Assembly (NCBI GenBank): GCA_004321905.1
Contig: SCQF01000001.1
Span: 1-64,000 of the forward strand
Length of the DNA: 64,000 nt
Direction of reading: 5' to 3'
From: Verrucomicrobiota bacterium
GTDB lineage: Bacteria; Verrucomicrobiota; Kiritimatiellia; CAIQIC01
In this document: in pieces, positions 26,040-34,946 of the stretch
Layout: every line of letters starts with the position of its first letter
How positions within the stretch are numbered: the first letter of the stretch is position 1
Translations under genes and position numbers: made by a program
Notes under the pieces: model-generated
The model's input: the letters and a program-made list of their open reading frames with translations, nothing else
Database searches by the model: none
What the model was told of the DNA's origin: nothing

Positions 26040-27161
26040 TTAGCTGAGCTGTCCGCCCACCAAGCGACCGAGACCGTAGGTCAGCGCCGCCGCCGCTAGG
26101 CCGATGAGCACTTGTCGCAAACCGGACCACAGCGCCGAACGACCGGTCATCAGCGTGATCGCGGCACCGAGTGTGAACAGGCCCGCGGCGCTGGCGCCCG
26201 CGCTCCACAGCACGCCGGACATGCCGTGGGTGAAGAAGAACGGCAACAGCGGAAGCACCGCGCCCACTGCGAAGAGCAAAAACGACGCGCCGGCGGCTTC
26301 CCACGCCGAGCCACCGAGTTCCTTGGGATCAATACCCAGTTCTTCGCGTGCGAGTGTATCCAAGGCCTGCGTGGGATCGGAGAGCAAATGGTCGGCCAGC
26401 CGACGCGCTTCGGCGGCGGGCAAACCCTTGGCTTGATAAATCAACGCGAGTTCTTCCTTTTCCTCTTCGGGCGTCTCGGCGAGTTCATTGGCTTCGATCT
26501 TGATCTGATGCCCATAGAGTTCGCGGGCGCTCTGGACGCTCAGCCATTCGCCCAGCGCCATCGAACAGGCGCCGGCGACCAAGCCGGCCATACCCGTGAC
26601 CACGATCGTGCCGCTGGCCACTTGTGCGCCGGCAACGCCCATGATCAAACTGAAGTTGGAGAGCAAGCCGTCGTTCGCGCCCAGCACGGCGGCGCGTAAC
26701 GCGTTGCCGCCGGTGGCGCGATGACGTCCTTCAAGCCGGGCGACTTCGCCGCTGGCCAGTTGATTGCCTTCGGCCAGCGCACGAAACATGCGGGCGTGAC
26801 CGCGCTCGTCGCGCGCCATGCCTTGCACCACGCGGTCTGCATCACCGGCATACTCCGCGCCGGCGTCGCGTTCGATCTCCGCCAGCGTGGGCAGCACGAA
26901 ACCCGCGCCAAACCGCCGCGCCAGCCAGCTGAGTACCCGCGTCCGCCATTGCAGGCGAACCGGCGATACGGCGATACCGGCGGCTTGGAGCTTTTGTTCC
27001 CAATGGGCGGCGTGCCGCCGTTCGGTGTCGGCCAGTTTGAGGTAAAGCTGGGCGGCCGCGGATTGCGGTTCCGCGTCGGCGATGGCTTGATAGAGCGCGG
27101 CCGCATTGCGTTCGGCCGCGAGGCTCTGTTGCCAGCGGAAAATATCTTCGCGTGTGCTCAT
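26040..27161 (-). CDS. Membrane ferritin-like protein (erythrin domain + VIT1/CCC1 transporter)
   Basis: A two-domain protein like MbfA. Residues ~1-145 form a ferritin/rubrerythrin-like helical bundle with metal ligands in LAAERNAAALYQAI, LADTERRHAAHWEQ and MARDERGHARMFRALAE. Residues ~155-373 form a VIT1/CCC1-type iron/manganese transporter: VLGANDGLLSNFSLIMGV, MALGEWLSVQSARELYGHQI and three further helices. It probably detects or oxidises iron and exports it from the cytoplasm, fitting the nearby peroxide-defence gene. ATG 27161 is preferred over TTG 27179, whose extra codons come from the adjacent palindromic repeat. Confidence 0.87.
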   Translation of the reverse strand: MSTREDIFRWQQSLAAERNAAALYQAIADAEPQSAAAQLYLKLADTERRHAAHWEQKLQAAGIAVSPVRLQWRTRVLSWLARRFGAGFVLPTLAEIERDAGAEYAGDADRVVQGMARDERGHARMFRALAEGNQLASGEVARLEGRHRATGGNALRAAVLGANDGLLSNFSLIMGVAGAQVASGTIVVTGMAGLVAGACSMALGEWLSVQSARELYGHQIKIEANELAETPEEEKEELALIYQAKGLPAAEARRLADHLLSDPTQALDTLAREELGIDPKELGGSAWEAAGASFLLFAVGAVLPLLPFFFTHGMSGVLWSAGASAAGLFTLGAAITLMTGRSALWSGLRQVLIGLAAAALTYGLGRLVGGQLS

Positions 27162-27171
27162 GCTGCTTTTC

Positions 27172-27222
27172 TTTTCCAACCCTTGGAAATTCCGCCGTCA
27201 CTTTTTTCCAAGCTTTGGAAAA
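27172..27222. repeat. Paired palindromic repeat upstream of the ferritin-like gene
   Basis: TTTTCCAACCCTTGGAAAT is centred at 27181 and TTTTCCAAGCTTTGGAAAA at 27213, 32 bp apart. The first unit lies only about 10 bp from the ATG and could affect translation. Confidence 0.88.
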
Positions 27223-27349
27223 GCACTACACTGACCGCGTATTAGCTTGCCCTGTTTTTGCGAGCCGTGTAGCGCTTGATAGGTCTGTTTTTCGCCGAAA
27301 ACGGTGTTTAGATCAATTACCGTCTCGTCGGCCTGTATCCAAAATAGTT

Positions 27350-27637
27350 TCAGCGGCGCACCGTTTGATCTTGGATCTTCTTCTGTACGCCGGGTGTGCC
27401 TTGCACAATGCTAACGGCACGCATGCGCACGGTCTCGTCGTTGACCACACCGCGCAAGATCACAACCCCCTCTTGCACCGTTACATTCAACATCTGCCGC
27501 CGGACAAGATTGTCTTGATTGAGGCGTTCCATGATTATCCGCTGTAAATCCTGATCATCAGTGGAAGATAACGTGCTACACCCGATGAGATTCAACCCCA
27601 GCACTACGAAACAGCCGATTTTCTTTATTATTTTCAT
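27350..27637 (-). CDS. BON-domain lipoprotein
   Basis: A 95-residue lipoprotein. The signal ends in the lipobox LIGC (residues ~17-20), and the mature part has one BON domain: LQRIIMERLNQDNLVRRQML then NVTVQEGVVILRGVVNDE and a helix leading to GVQKKIQDQTVRR. BON domains bind membranes or peptidoglycan in the periplasm. ATG 27637 gives the signal peptide; the frame extends upstream without a better start. Confidence 0.78.
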   Translation of the reverse strand: MKIIKKIGCFVVLGLNLIGCSTLSSTDDQDLQRIIMERLNQDNLVRRQMLNVTVQEGVVILRGVVNDETVRMRAVSIVQGTPGVQKKIQDQTVRR

Positions 27638-27665
27638 ATATACAACTCCATTAAAGCCTACCGAG

Positions 27666-27696
27666 TATACCACGCGCCGGCCATTCTCGTCGTCAA
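27666..27696 (-). promoter_or_regulatory. Candidate promoter of the BON lipoprotein gene
   Basis: TTGACG (27696-27691, minus strand) precedes TGGTATACT. Spacing is 18 bp to TGGTAT or 21 bp to TATACT, so the exact -10 is unclear. Confidence 0.35.
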
Positions 27697-27705
27697 AAAA
27701 ACCGG

Positions 27706-29547
27706 CTATTCTACCGTCACACTTTTGGCCAGATTGCGCGGCTTATCAATATCCGTGCCGCGCGCCTGGGCGGCATAATAGGCCAGCAGTTGCAACGTCA
27801 CTACATTGACCATGGGCGAAAATTCATCGCGGGTGGGCGGTACCCAGAGAATGTCTTCCGCAAGCTGCGCAATCGTTGCGTCGCCATCCGTGGCCAGCGC
27901 GATGATGCGGCCATGCCGCGCTTCGACCTCCTTGATGTTGGAGATCATCTTGGCGTATACCTCGTCGCGCGTGCGGGTGCAAATACAGATCACGGGCAGG
28001 TATTCGTTGATGAGCGCGATGGGCCCGTGTTTCATCTCGCCGGCCGCATAGCCTTCGGCATGTTGGTACGAAATTTCTTTGTTTTTCAGCGCGCCTTCCA
28101 GTGCCGTGGGATAGTTGAAACGTCGTCCCAAATAGAGCGAACTGGGACCGTCGTGATGCTTATCCGCTACGGTGCGAATCTCGTCTTTTCGATCCAGCAC
28201 ATAGTGAATGGCGTCGGGAATCGTTTGCAGATCGGTCAGCAACTCTTGTGCCTGTGTCTCGGCCAATTCGCCACGCGCGCGGCCGATGAAGAACGCCAAG
28301 AGGGCAAAGGCCATGAGTTGCGCCGTGAAAGATTTGGTGGCCGCCACGCCGATTTCCGGGCCGGCCTCGGTGAAGAATACGGCGTCGCTCTCCCGCGCCA
28401 CCGTGCTGCCGGGCACATTGCAAATCGCCAGAATTTTACAGCCCCAACTCTTGGCCATCCGGATCGAAGCGAGGGTGTCGGCGGTTTCGCCGGATTGTGA
28501 GACCGCGATGATCAACGTGCCGGGATCAATTTTGGGGTCGCGGTAGCGAAACTCGCTGGCCAAATCGGTTTCCACCGCCAAGCTGGTGACGTTCTCCAGC
28601 AGCAATTTCCCATACATTCCCGTGTGATAGGCCGATCCGCACGCCACAATCATCACGCGGTTGAGTTTGCGGAAGTAGGGCGCGCCCAAGGCGAAATCCG
28701 GCAGGGCCACCGTGCCGCTCTGCCAGCCGTGCCGCGCGAGCAGCTGCCGGAGGATCCGCGGCTGCTCGTGGATTTCCTTGAGCATGAACGTTTCAAACCC
28801 AGCCTTCTCCACCGCTTCCGCCGCAATGGTCACCGGTTGGATTTTTGCCTCCACTGCGGTGCCGTCCAGCCGGCTCAAGCTGACGCCATCGGCACGCAGG
28901 ATGACCACCTCGCCGTCATCCAGATAAATCACGCGTTGCACTTGATCCACGATTGCCGGCACATCGCTGGCGATAAAGTGTTCGTCGCGCCCGACGCCGA
29001 CGATCAAGGGGCTACCGTGCCGTGCCGCATAGAGCGTATGGGGTTGGTCGTGGAATAGAATCCCCAGCGCATAGGCGCCTTTGGCGCGCCGCAACGCGCG
29101 CCGAATCGCTTCTTCGGGCGTCGGTGCGCCGGCGGCAAGTTCCGCCTCGATCAAATGCGGGATGACTTCTGTGTCGGTCTGCGAACGGAATTTGTGACCT
29201 TGTGCCGTCAGTTCCGCGCGTAACTCTTGATAGTTCTCAATGATGCCGTTGTGGACGACGGCGATTCGCCCGGTGCAATCCGTGTGCGGATGGGAGTTGA
29301 CCTCGTTCGGTTCGCCGTGGGTCGCCCAGCGTGTATGTCCTACGCCCAGTGTCCCGGTCACCGGATGTTCAGCCAGTTTCTGCTCCAGCACGGCCAAGCG
29401 GCCAACGCTCTTACGAACGACCAAGGCGTCCGCCTGCCGGACCGCGACGCCCGCCGAATCATAGCCGCGGTATTCCAGTCGCTTCAGACCGTTGATGAGC
29501 AACGGTGTTGCATTGCGCTTGCCGACATAGCCTACGATGCCACACAT
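27706..29547 (-). CDS. glmS: Glutamine-fructose-6-phosphate aminotransferase (isomerizing)
   Basis: Makes glucosamine-6-phosphate, the first step to UDP-GlcNAc. The N-terminal glutaminase has the catalytic Cys2 in MCGIVGYVGKRNATPLL, with GHTRWATHGEPNEVNSHPH. Two SIS sugar-binding domains follow (IVACGSAYHTGMYGKLLLEN, SQSGETADTLASIRMAKSWG, LGRRFNYPTALEGALKNKEI), ending in PRNLAKSVTVE. At 613 residues it is complete. I see no glmS ribozyme-like leader in the short upstream gap. Confidence 0.96.
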   Translation of the reverse strand: MCGIVGYVGKRNATPLLINGLKRLEYRGYDSAGVAVRQADALVVRKSVGRLAVLEQKLAEHPVTGTLGVGHTRWATHGEPNEVNSHPHTDCTGRIAVVHNGIIENYQELRAELTAQGHKFRSQTDTEVIPHLIEAELAAGAPTPEEAIRRALRRAKGAYALGILFHDQPHTLYAARHGSPLIVGVGRDEHFIASDVPAIVDQVQRVIYLDDGEVVILRADGVSLSRLDGTAVEAKIQPVTIAAEAVEKAGFETFMLKEIHEQPRILRQLLARHGWQSGTVALPDFALGAPYFRKLNRVMIVACGSAYHTGMYGKLLLENVTSLAVETDLASEFRYRDPKIDPGTLIIAVSQSGETADTLASIRMAKSWGCKILAICNVPGSTVARESDAVFFTEAGPEIGVAATKSFTAQLMAFALLAFFIGRARGELAETQAQELLTDLQTIPDAIHYVLDRKDEIRTVADKHHDGPSSLYLGRRFNYPTALEGALKNKEISYQHAEGYAAGEMKHGPIALINEYLPVICICTRTRDEVYAKMISNIKEVEARHGRIIALATDGDATIAQLAEDILWVPPTRDEFSPMVNVVTLQLLAYYAAQARGTDIDKPRNLAKSVTVE

Positions 29548-29580
29548 AACTCGTTTACGCCCTCATCGCCGTCAATAACA

Positions 29581-29614
29581 AAGCGCTCTCCCCGCCTTCG
29601 CCGGAAGAGCGCTT
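29581..29614 (-). terminator. Terminator-like hairpin after the prepilin gene
   Basis: AAGCGCTCT pairs with AGAGCGCTT around a 16 nt GC-rich loop. On the minus strand it is followed by TTTGTTATT, a weak T-run. It lies 30 bp beyond the prepilin stop. Confidence 0.5.
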
Positions 29615-29643
29615 GTGCGACCAAGCCCATCGCTATTCACGCA

Positions 29644-30285
29644 TTAAGGCTGACGCACTTGTAAAGTTTGACCCTGTAATTCTTGGGCAGTATGCGGATT
29701 GAAGTTGCTGGAAACATTGTCTGGAGTGAGAACAAAAGAGGATCCTCCTTTATAAGTTACACAGACCCCTTTATTGCCAAAAGGAACATTATCGGGGGGC
29801 GACGTATTCCATTTCGGAGTACCACCGATCAGAAACGCGGAAAGGTCGCTGACGCTCAGGTTCCTTGTGAAAATAAAGGGCACAGTGTCCGGAACACTGT
29901 CGTTCAAACCGGTGACCATGCACCAGGCATTATTCTCTTTCCTGAACAGACTCGGATCGCTTCCTTTATATGCAGGTACTTCAGGCGCTGCAAAAATCGC
30001 ATAGTCCGACATGCTTCCAACACCAACCAAATTAGTAAAATACAGCGTGGATGAAGAGTAATCATTTTGCTTGGGCCAACCCGACGAATCCGGGGAGGAA
30101 ACCCTTGAGAATGTCGCCAGATAAATCTGTCGCCCGTTACTGGCCACGTTGGACATTTTTGCCTTGGTCATTGCGCCGGTAATCGCCGGCAAGAGCGACC
30201 CAGCCAAGATCGCGATGATCGAAATGACGACCAACAATTCGATAAGGGTGAAAGCCGCTTTCTGCATCCGTTGTAGCATTTTCAT
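29644..30285 (-). CDS. Type II/IV prepilin-like protein
   Basis: A 213-residue protein with the prepilin signature MQKAAFTLIELLVVISIIAI: cleavage between A and F, glutamate at +5, and a long hydrophobic helix. After it come MTKAKMSNVASNGRQIYLAT and a globular domain rich in S, P and aromatic residues, a layout common in PVC-group pseudopilin-like proteins. Partner and function are unknown, and no secretion or pilus genes are adjacent. The ATG at 30285 has AGGAG at 7 bp; a longer frame upstream reads as queA antisense. Confidence 0.85.
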   Translation of the reverse strand: MKMLQRMQKAAFTLIELLVVISIIAILAGSLLPAITGAMTKAKMSNVASNGRQIYLATFSRVSSPDSSGWPKQNDYSSSTLYFTNLVGVGSMSDYAIFAAPEVPAYKGSDPSLFRKENNAWCMVTGLNDSVPDTVPFIFTRNLSVSDLSAFLIGGTPKWNTSPPDNVPFGNKGVCVTYKGGSSFVLTPDNVSSNFNPHTAQELQGQTLQVRQP

Positions 30286-30378
30286 GGTTTCTCCTGTTTC
30301 AATTTTGACTACCGCACGACCCATACGATACGCCCCGCCATTTACGCCGTCAACAATTTGTATTAGTGTCCGTCGCCC

Positions 30379-31428
30379 ATGCAAACCAGCGATTTTGATT
30401 ATCAGTTGCCTGCGGAGCTTATCGCGCAGGAACCGGCGCCCCGGCGCGATGCCGCGCGGTTGCTCGTGGTGCGGCGCGCAGGCGGAACACTTGAGCATCA
30501 CCGCTTCGCTGATCTGCCGACGCTCCTGCGCGCCAATGACTTGTTGGCGCTCAACGACACGCGTGTCCTGCCGGCGCGCCTCTTGGGCCGCAAACCCAGC
30601 GGCGGAAGAATCGAGTTGCTCTTGTTGGAAGAACGTACGCCGGGCGAATGGGAAGCTTTGCTCCGCGCTGGTTCCAAGCGGCCCCAGCCGGGCGCGGTGC
30701 TCACGCTTGCCGAAGGTGCGGCGCAGGCGACGCTGCTAAACACCGGCGAACAGGGCCGCGTTACCCTCCGTATCACGAGCGCTTTGTCCGTTTTCGATTT
30801 GCTCGAACGCTACGGGCTGCCGCCGTTGCCGCCGTATATTCAGCGATCAGCGATCAGCGATCAGCAGTCAGCCGAAGATCGTGCGCGCTATCAAACCGTT
30901 TTTGCCCAAACACCAGGCGCGGTGGCCGCGCCGACCGCCGGGCTACATTTCACGCCAGAACTTTTCCAAACCTTGGAAAACAGTGGAATTCATCGCGCGT
31001 TCGTCACGCTGCACGTCGGACTTGGCACGTTCCGTCCTGTCACCGCTGAACGTGTTGAGGAGCACCGGATGGAGGCCGAGCGCTACTCCGTTCCGCCGGA
31101 GACCGCCGCATGTGTTGCGGAAACCCGCCGCGCGGGCGGTCGCATCGTTGCGGTCGGCAGCACCAGCGTACGTACGCTGGAAACCGTCGCTGCGGAGCAT
31201 GCGGGCAACGTGATTGCGGCGGAAGGCCGCACGCGGTTGTTCATTGTGCCGCCTTACCGTTTTCGCGTGGTGGATGCGCTGATCACCAACTTCCACTTGC
31301 CGCGCTCCACGCTACTGATGATGGTTTCCGCCTTTGCCGGTCACGACCTGGTCCAGCACGCCTACGCCGAGGCGATCCGCGAGCGCTATCGTTTTTATAG
31401 CTATGGCGACGCGATGCTGATTTTGTGA
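30379..31428 (+). CDS. queA: S-adenosylmethionine:tRNA ribosyltransferase-isomerase
   Basis: QueA adds the cyclopentenediol precursor (epoxyqueuosine) to tRNA. Motifs include DFDYQLPAELIAQEPAPRRD, NDLLALNDTRVLPARLLGRK, then AAPTAGLHFTPELF, VTLHVGLGTFRPV and a C-terminal TNFHLPRSTLLMMVSAFAGH. Two stretches look repeat-derived. RSAISDQQSA comes from a tandem CGATCAG array at 30841-30872. LFQTLEN comes from a palindromic repeat at 30961-30980. Both are in frame and lie between conserved blocks, so the enzyme may still work. Length is 349 residues. Confidence 0.92.
   Translation: MQTSDFDYQLPAELIAQEPAPRRDAARLLVVRRAGGTLEHHRFADLPTLLRANDLLALNDTRVLPARLLGRKPSGGRIELLLLEERTPGEWEALLRAGSKRPQPGAVLTLAEGAAQATLLNTGEQGRVTLRITSALSVFDLLERYGLPPLPPYIQRSAISDQQSAEDRARYQTVFAQTPGAVAAPTAGLHFTPELFQTLENSGIHRAFVTLHVGLGTFRPVTAERVEEHRMEAERYSVPPETAACVAETRRAGGRIVAVGSTSVRTLETVAAEHAGNVIAAEGRTRLFIVPPYRFRVVDALITNFHLPRSTLLMMVSAFAGHDLVQHAYAEAIRERYRFYSYGDAMLIL
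30841..30872. repeat. Tandem CGATCAG array inside queA
   Basis: The heptamer CGATCAG occurs three times in a row, followed by CAGTCAG. It encodes a polar loop (RSAISDQQSA) that conserved QueA blocks do not need. Confidence 0.75.
30962..30980. repeat. Palindromic repeat inside queA
   Basis: TTTTCCAAACCTTGGAAAA is a full match to the dispersed family, here read as the codons for FQTLEN after the conserved HFTPEL segment. It is a single unit without a partner. Confidence 0.85.
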
Positions 31429-31464
31429 TCCTACACAGGTAGGAGCCGCAAAACTTTACGGCGA

Positions 31465-31551
31465 TTTTCCAAGGGTTGGAAAACGGGGCGTTGCAATTTC
31501 CCAAGCCCTGGTCGCCTCTGGCGCCGCCGAAGGCGGGTAAACCCTGGAAAA
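31465..31551. repeat. Palindromic repeat pair with second unit split by a 26 bp insert
   Basis: The first unit (TTTTCCAAGGGTTGGAAAA) is centred at 31474. The second, about 32 bp on, is interrupted at its centre: the left half ends CCAAGCCCTGG, then a GC-rich insert (CGCCTCTGGCGCCGCCGAAG and GCGGGT), then ACCCTGGAAAAT. The six-base CCCTGG appears on both sides. The same insert occurs at 44460-44487. It lies between convergent queA and apt. Confidence 0.85.
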
Positions 31552-32073
31552 TCAGAAGACGATCGGCGCGAACACCGGATATTTTTTCAGCTTTTCGCGT
31601 CCGTGAAGGAAGGCGAGTTCGATCAGAAATTCGATTTCGATGATTTGCCCGCCGAGTTGTTCGATCAGGCCAGCGGTTGCCGCCGCCGTGCCGCCGGTCG
31701 CCAGCAGATCATCCACGAGCAACACGCGCTCGCCGGGCAAAACGGCATCGGTGTGCGTGTGCAACGTGGCGCTGCCGTATTCGAGGTCGTAGCTTGCGGA
31801 AATAGTGCGGCCCGGCAGCTTGCCGGGCTTGCGAATCAGTGCAATGCCCGCGCCGAGCTTGAGCGCGACGCCCGCGCCGAAGGTGAAGCCGCGTGCCTCA
31901 ATCATCGCCACCTTGTCAATGCGGCTCTTGAGGTGCCGGTCGGCGAGCAAATCCACCGCGGCGCGAAAGAGTTTTGGATCGGCCAATACCGGCGTGATGT
32001 CTTTGAACAGAATACCGGGTTTGGGGAAATCAGCTACGTCGCGAATGGCTTTTTTGAGCGCGTCGGCGTTCAT
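31552..32073 (-). CDS. apt: Adenine phosphoribosyltransferase
   Basis: A purine-salvage enzyme that makes AMP from adenine and PRPP. The PRPP-binding motif is RVLLVDDLLATGGTAAAT, with ARGFTFGAGVALKLGAG and RDVADFPKPGILFKDITPVL near the N-terminus. The 173-residue protein from ATG 32073 has normal length and GGGGAAG upstream. It overlaps the 3' end of the sigma factor gene by 44 bp, an unusually long overlap that suggests co-transcription. Confidence 0.93.
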   Translation of the reverse strand: MNADALKKAIRDVADFPKPGILFKDITPVLADPKLFRAAVDLLADRHLKSRIDKVAMIEARGFTFGAGVALKLGAGIALIRKPGKLPGRTISASYDLEYGSATLHTHTDAVLPGERVLLVDDLLATGGTAAATAGLIEQLGGQIIEIEFLIELAFLHGREKLKKYPVFAPIVF

Positions 32074-32989
32074 GTTGCTTCCCCGGTTTGGTTTGGTGTG
32101 AGCGCGCCGTTTTTTTCTTGGAAACTTTCTTCGCCGGCGCTTGGGCAATGGGTCGGGGCGGCGGTTCGGGCGGTAGGTCCTGCTCCAACAACTCGTGCAG
32201 CTTGGTCACGGCCACGTTTTGAATCTGCCGGACGCGCTCACGCGTGATATTGAAGCGCTTGCCGACATCGTCGAGCGTCTCTTCGGGCGTATCCTTTAGC
32301 CCGAAACGGAAGCGCAGGATTTCGCGTTCACGAAAATCGAGGTGGTTCATCAGCCGCTCGACCTCATTGCGCAACTGGACATCGTTGAGCAGATCGAAAG
32401 CCGTGCGCGCGTTGTCGTCGCCGATAATGTCGCCGTAGCTGGCGTCGCCATCTTCGCCGATGGGCGAATCGAGCGACGTCGGGCGGAGCGTCACCACCTG
32501 CCACTGCTGCACCGTCGCGGGCGCCACGTCCAGTTTAAAAGCGATCTCGTCCACGGTCGGCTCGCGGCCCAGTTTTTCGGTCAGCATGTGCTCGACCTTG
32601 CGCATCTTGGCGACTTTATCCACGAGGTGCGCGGGAAGCCGAATCGTCTTGCTCTGGTTGGCGAGCGCACGTTTGATCGCCTGTTTGATCCACCACGCCG
32701 CATAGGTGCTGAGCTTGCCGCCCTTTTTGGGATCGAAGCGTTCCACGGCCTTCATCAGGCCGATGTTACCCTCGGAAATCAGGTCGAGGAGCGGTAGGCC
32801 ATAGCGCGCGTAATCGTGAGCGATCTTCACGACCAGCCGCAAGTTGGCAAGGATCATCTGCTGGCGCGCTCTTTGATCGCCGCGCTTGATGCGCTTGGCC
32901 AACACGACCTCGTCGGCCCGCGTCAAAAGCGGCGTCTGGCCGATTTCGCGCAGATAAATTTTAATTCCACTTTCTTCTCTATCGAACAT
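32030..32989 (-). CDS. RNA polymerase sigma factor, primary-like sigma-70 (RpoD/RpoS group)
   Basis: Directs RNA polymerase to promoters. Regions in order: 1.2 (IKIYLREIGQTPLLTRADEV), 2 (LVVKIAHDYARYGLPLLDLI, EGNIGLMKAVERFDPKKGGK, LSTYAAWWIKQAIKRALANQ), 3 (MLTEKLGREPTVDEIA), and 4 (FREREILRFRFGLKDTPEET, LDDVGKRFNITRERVRQIQN). Region 1.1 is missing, so it is either a short primary sigma or a group 2 sigma. The C-terminus adds ~50 Pro/Lys/Arg-rich residues after region 4, read across the apt start. ATG 32989 fits the family N-terminus. Confidence 0.9.
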   Translation of the reverse strand: MFDREESGIKIYLREIGQTPLLTRADEVVLAKRIKRGDQRARQQMILANLRLVVKIAHDYARYGLPLLDLISEGNIGLMKAVERFDPKKGGKLSTYAAWWIKQAIKRALANQSKTIRLPAHLVDKVAKMRKVEHMLTEKLGREPTVDEIAFKLDVAPATVQQWQVVTLRPTSLDSPIGEDGDASYGDIIGDDNARTAFDLLNDVQLRNEVERLMNHLDFREREILRFRFGLKDTPEETLDDVGKRFNITRERVRQIQNVAVTKLHELLEQDLPPEPPPRPIAQAPAKKVSKKKTARSHQTKPGKQHERRRAQKSHSRRS

Positions 32990-33132
32990 GACGATATCCG
33001 GGTATGAGCAGCCCCCGCAGGCGGCTATTGTGCTGACGCGCGCCCGAAAAGCAAGCCGCGGTTTTCGCGAAGTGCCATTGTATGTGTTGTGAGCTATGTG
33101 CCAATGTGTGCATATAGGCAAATACCCGCGCA

Positions 33133-33152
33133 TTTTTCCAAGCCTTGGAAAA
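33133..33152. repeat. Single palindromic repeat between murJ and the sigma gene
   Basis: TTTTTCCAAGCCTTGGAAAA is an unpaired, near-perfect unit. It touches the 3' end of murJ. Confidence 0.85.
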
Positions 33153-34763
33153 CTATACGGAGGGCGATGGTGGAGCGGCGCGGCGTTGACGGCGTGCGAC
33201 GAGCGCGTCGCGGACGTGGCCGAGTTCCGGGCAACGCAGCAACCACGCGCAGAAAAGATAGAACGCGATGCCGAGTGCGAGCGTGGGAATCAGCGCGGCG
33301 AACTGCAGCCACTTGCCGTGCAATCCGGCGGCGGTCAGCGCGTGGGTCAGTGCGGAGTGACCGAACCAAACCGCCACGCCCATCGCCACCGCAGCCGCCA
33401 GCGAACGCGTCGCGCTGATCAACACACCGCGGCCACCGAACGAGCCAACCCGACGACGCAACTGCCAGCCGAGTGTCAGTCCGTTGAACGCCTCGGCCAG
33501 TACGGCGGCAGCGGCCAGACTCGCCGCTTTCAGTTCCGGCACCAGCGCGAGAGTGCAGACCAAGTTAAGCGAGAAGTTGATACCAACCGCCATCAAACCA
33601 TTACGGAACGGGGTGCGCGTGTCTTGCAAAGCGTAAAAGGCGGGCACAAAAACTTTCGCGAGACCGAAGACGAACAGGCCCGGCGCGTAAACCTGCAAGA
33701 CCTGCGTGGCATGATCCACGCTCGTGGCGTCGAAGGCGCGCCAGCCAAGCAACGCGGCGGTGATCGGTCGCGCCAGCACGAGCAGGCCAACGGCGGCGGG
33801 CACCATGATGAAGAGCAGGATACGCAGCGAGTGGTTGAGCGTCTCGCGGATGCGGTCGTGCGCGCCGGCGGCGGCATGGCCGGAGAGTACGGGCAGCAGC
33901 ACCGTGCTCATCGCCGTGGCGAGAATACCTTGCGGGAAATAGAGCAGGCGCTCGGCAAAATACATCGTCGAGGCGGCCCACGGTGTGGCAAACAGCGCCA
34001 TGAAGCTGTTGATCGTCATGTTGACTTGCGAGACGGACTGGCCGAGGGCGACCGGTGCCATGAGTTTGAGGAAGCGCTGGACGCGGGCGTCGCGCAAATC
34101 CCACGCAAGACCGGGGCGCCAACCGATCCGCCACATCGCCGGGATTTGCGCGCCAAGTTGCACCATGCCGGCGACGAGAATGCCGAACGCGACGCCGTAG
34201 ATGCGCTGATCCGCGGTTTCGCCGAACAACGGGCAAACGAACAACACGAAAGCAATCCACGTCAGGTTTAGCAGGCACGGCGTGAAGGCCGGCAACGCAA
34301 ACCGCAGATGGCTGTTCAGGACACCTTGCGAAAGCGCGGTCAGGCAGATGAACAGCATATAGGGCAGCATGATCCGCATCAGCGGCAACACCTGCGTATT
34401 CTGGCTAAAATGGCCCGGCAGCCGTTGCGGTAGAAACGTCAGACCGATGCCCGCCAGTACGATGGCCAGCAACGTCGCGCCCAGCAGCGTGCCGACCTTG
34501 CGCGTGAACTGCCACGCCGCGTCGTCGCCCTCCTGTTGGCGTGTCGTTGTATAGATCGGCACAAAGGCCGAGGAGAGCGCGCCTTCGCCGAACAGCGCGC
34601 GGAACATGTTGGGGATGCGGAAGGCAACGACGAATGCGGACATCGCGCCACTGGTACCGAAGGCGGCAGCCGTCAACATGTCGCGCGCCAGTCCCAGCAC
34701 GCGGCTAAGCGACGTGAATGCGCCGACCGTGAACGCCGACCGGATGACTTTGTGTTGTTCCAC
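33153..34763 (-). CDS. murJ: Lipid II flippase MurJ
   Basis: Moves the peptidoglycan precursor lipid II across the inner membrane. The 536-residue protein has about 14 hydrophobic segments. MurJ-type motifs include AFTSLSRVLGLARDMLTAAA, FRIPNMFRALFGEGALSSAF, NMTINSFMALFATPWAAS and LLYFPQGILATAMSTVLLPV. It faces the O-antigen ligase gene divergently, with a palindrome pair between them. Confidence 0.93.
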   Translation of the reverse strand: MEQHKVIRSAFTVGAFTSLSRVLGLARDMLTAAAFGTSGAMSAFVVAFRIPNMFRALFGEGALSSAFVPIYTTTRQQEGDDAAWQFTRKVGTLLGATLLAIVLAGIGLTFLPQRLPGHFSQNTQVLPLMRIMLPYMLFICLTALSQGVLNSHLRFALPAFTPCLLNLTWIAFVLFVCPLFGETADQRIYGVAFGILVAGMVQLGAQIPAMWRIGWRPGLAWDLRDARVQRFLKLMAPVALGQSVSQVNMTINSFMALFATPWAASTMYFAERLLYFPQGILATAMSTVLLPVLSGHAAAGAHDRIRETLNHSLRILLFIMVPAAVGLLVLARPITAALLGWRAFDATSVDHATQVLQVYAPGLFVFGLAKVFVPAFYALQDTRTPFRNGLMAVGINFSLNLVCTLALVPELKAASLAAAAVLAEAFNGLTLGWQLRRRVGSFGGRGVLISATRSLAAAVAMGVAVWFGHSALTHALTAAGLHGKWLQFAALIPTLALGIAFYLFCAWLLRCPELGHVRDALVARRQRRAAPPSPSV

Positions 34764-34849
34764 GGCGCGGCATCATGGCATAGCCGCCCGCGCCGCGCAA
34801 CGCCACCGCCGGAAGAAGTGAATCGCTGAGACGCAGAGAGCGCCCTACC

Positions 34850-34897
34850 TTCCAAGGATTGGAAAAATCCATGCCGCAGAGTTCCAAGCCTTGGAAA
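34850..34897. repeat. Paired palindromic repeat between divergent murJ and O-antigen ligase genes
   Basis: Units are centred at 34857 (TTCCAAGGATTGGAA) and 34889 (TTCCAAGCCTTGGAA), 32 bp apart. This gap must hold both promoters, so here the pair is not simply a terminator. Confidence 0.87.
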
Positions 34898-34946
34898 GCC
34901 GTGGCGCGGCGATGAAAAAAGAGGCGCGTGGAGCCGTGCTTTTGCT

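Noticed and set aside
27162..27179. N-terminal extension of the ferritin-like protein from TTG 27179
   Set aside because: The extra codons are part of the palindromic repeat, and the family N-terminus begins at ATG 27161.
29548..29643. glmS ribozyme upstream of glmS
   Set aside because: The upstream gap is only ~96 bp to the next gene, contains a terminator-like hairpin, and shows no ribozyme core.
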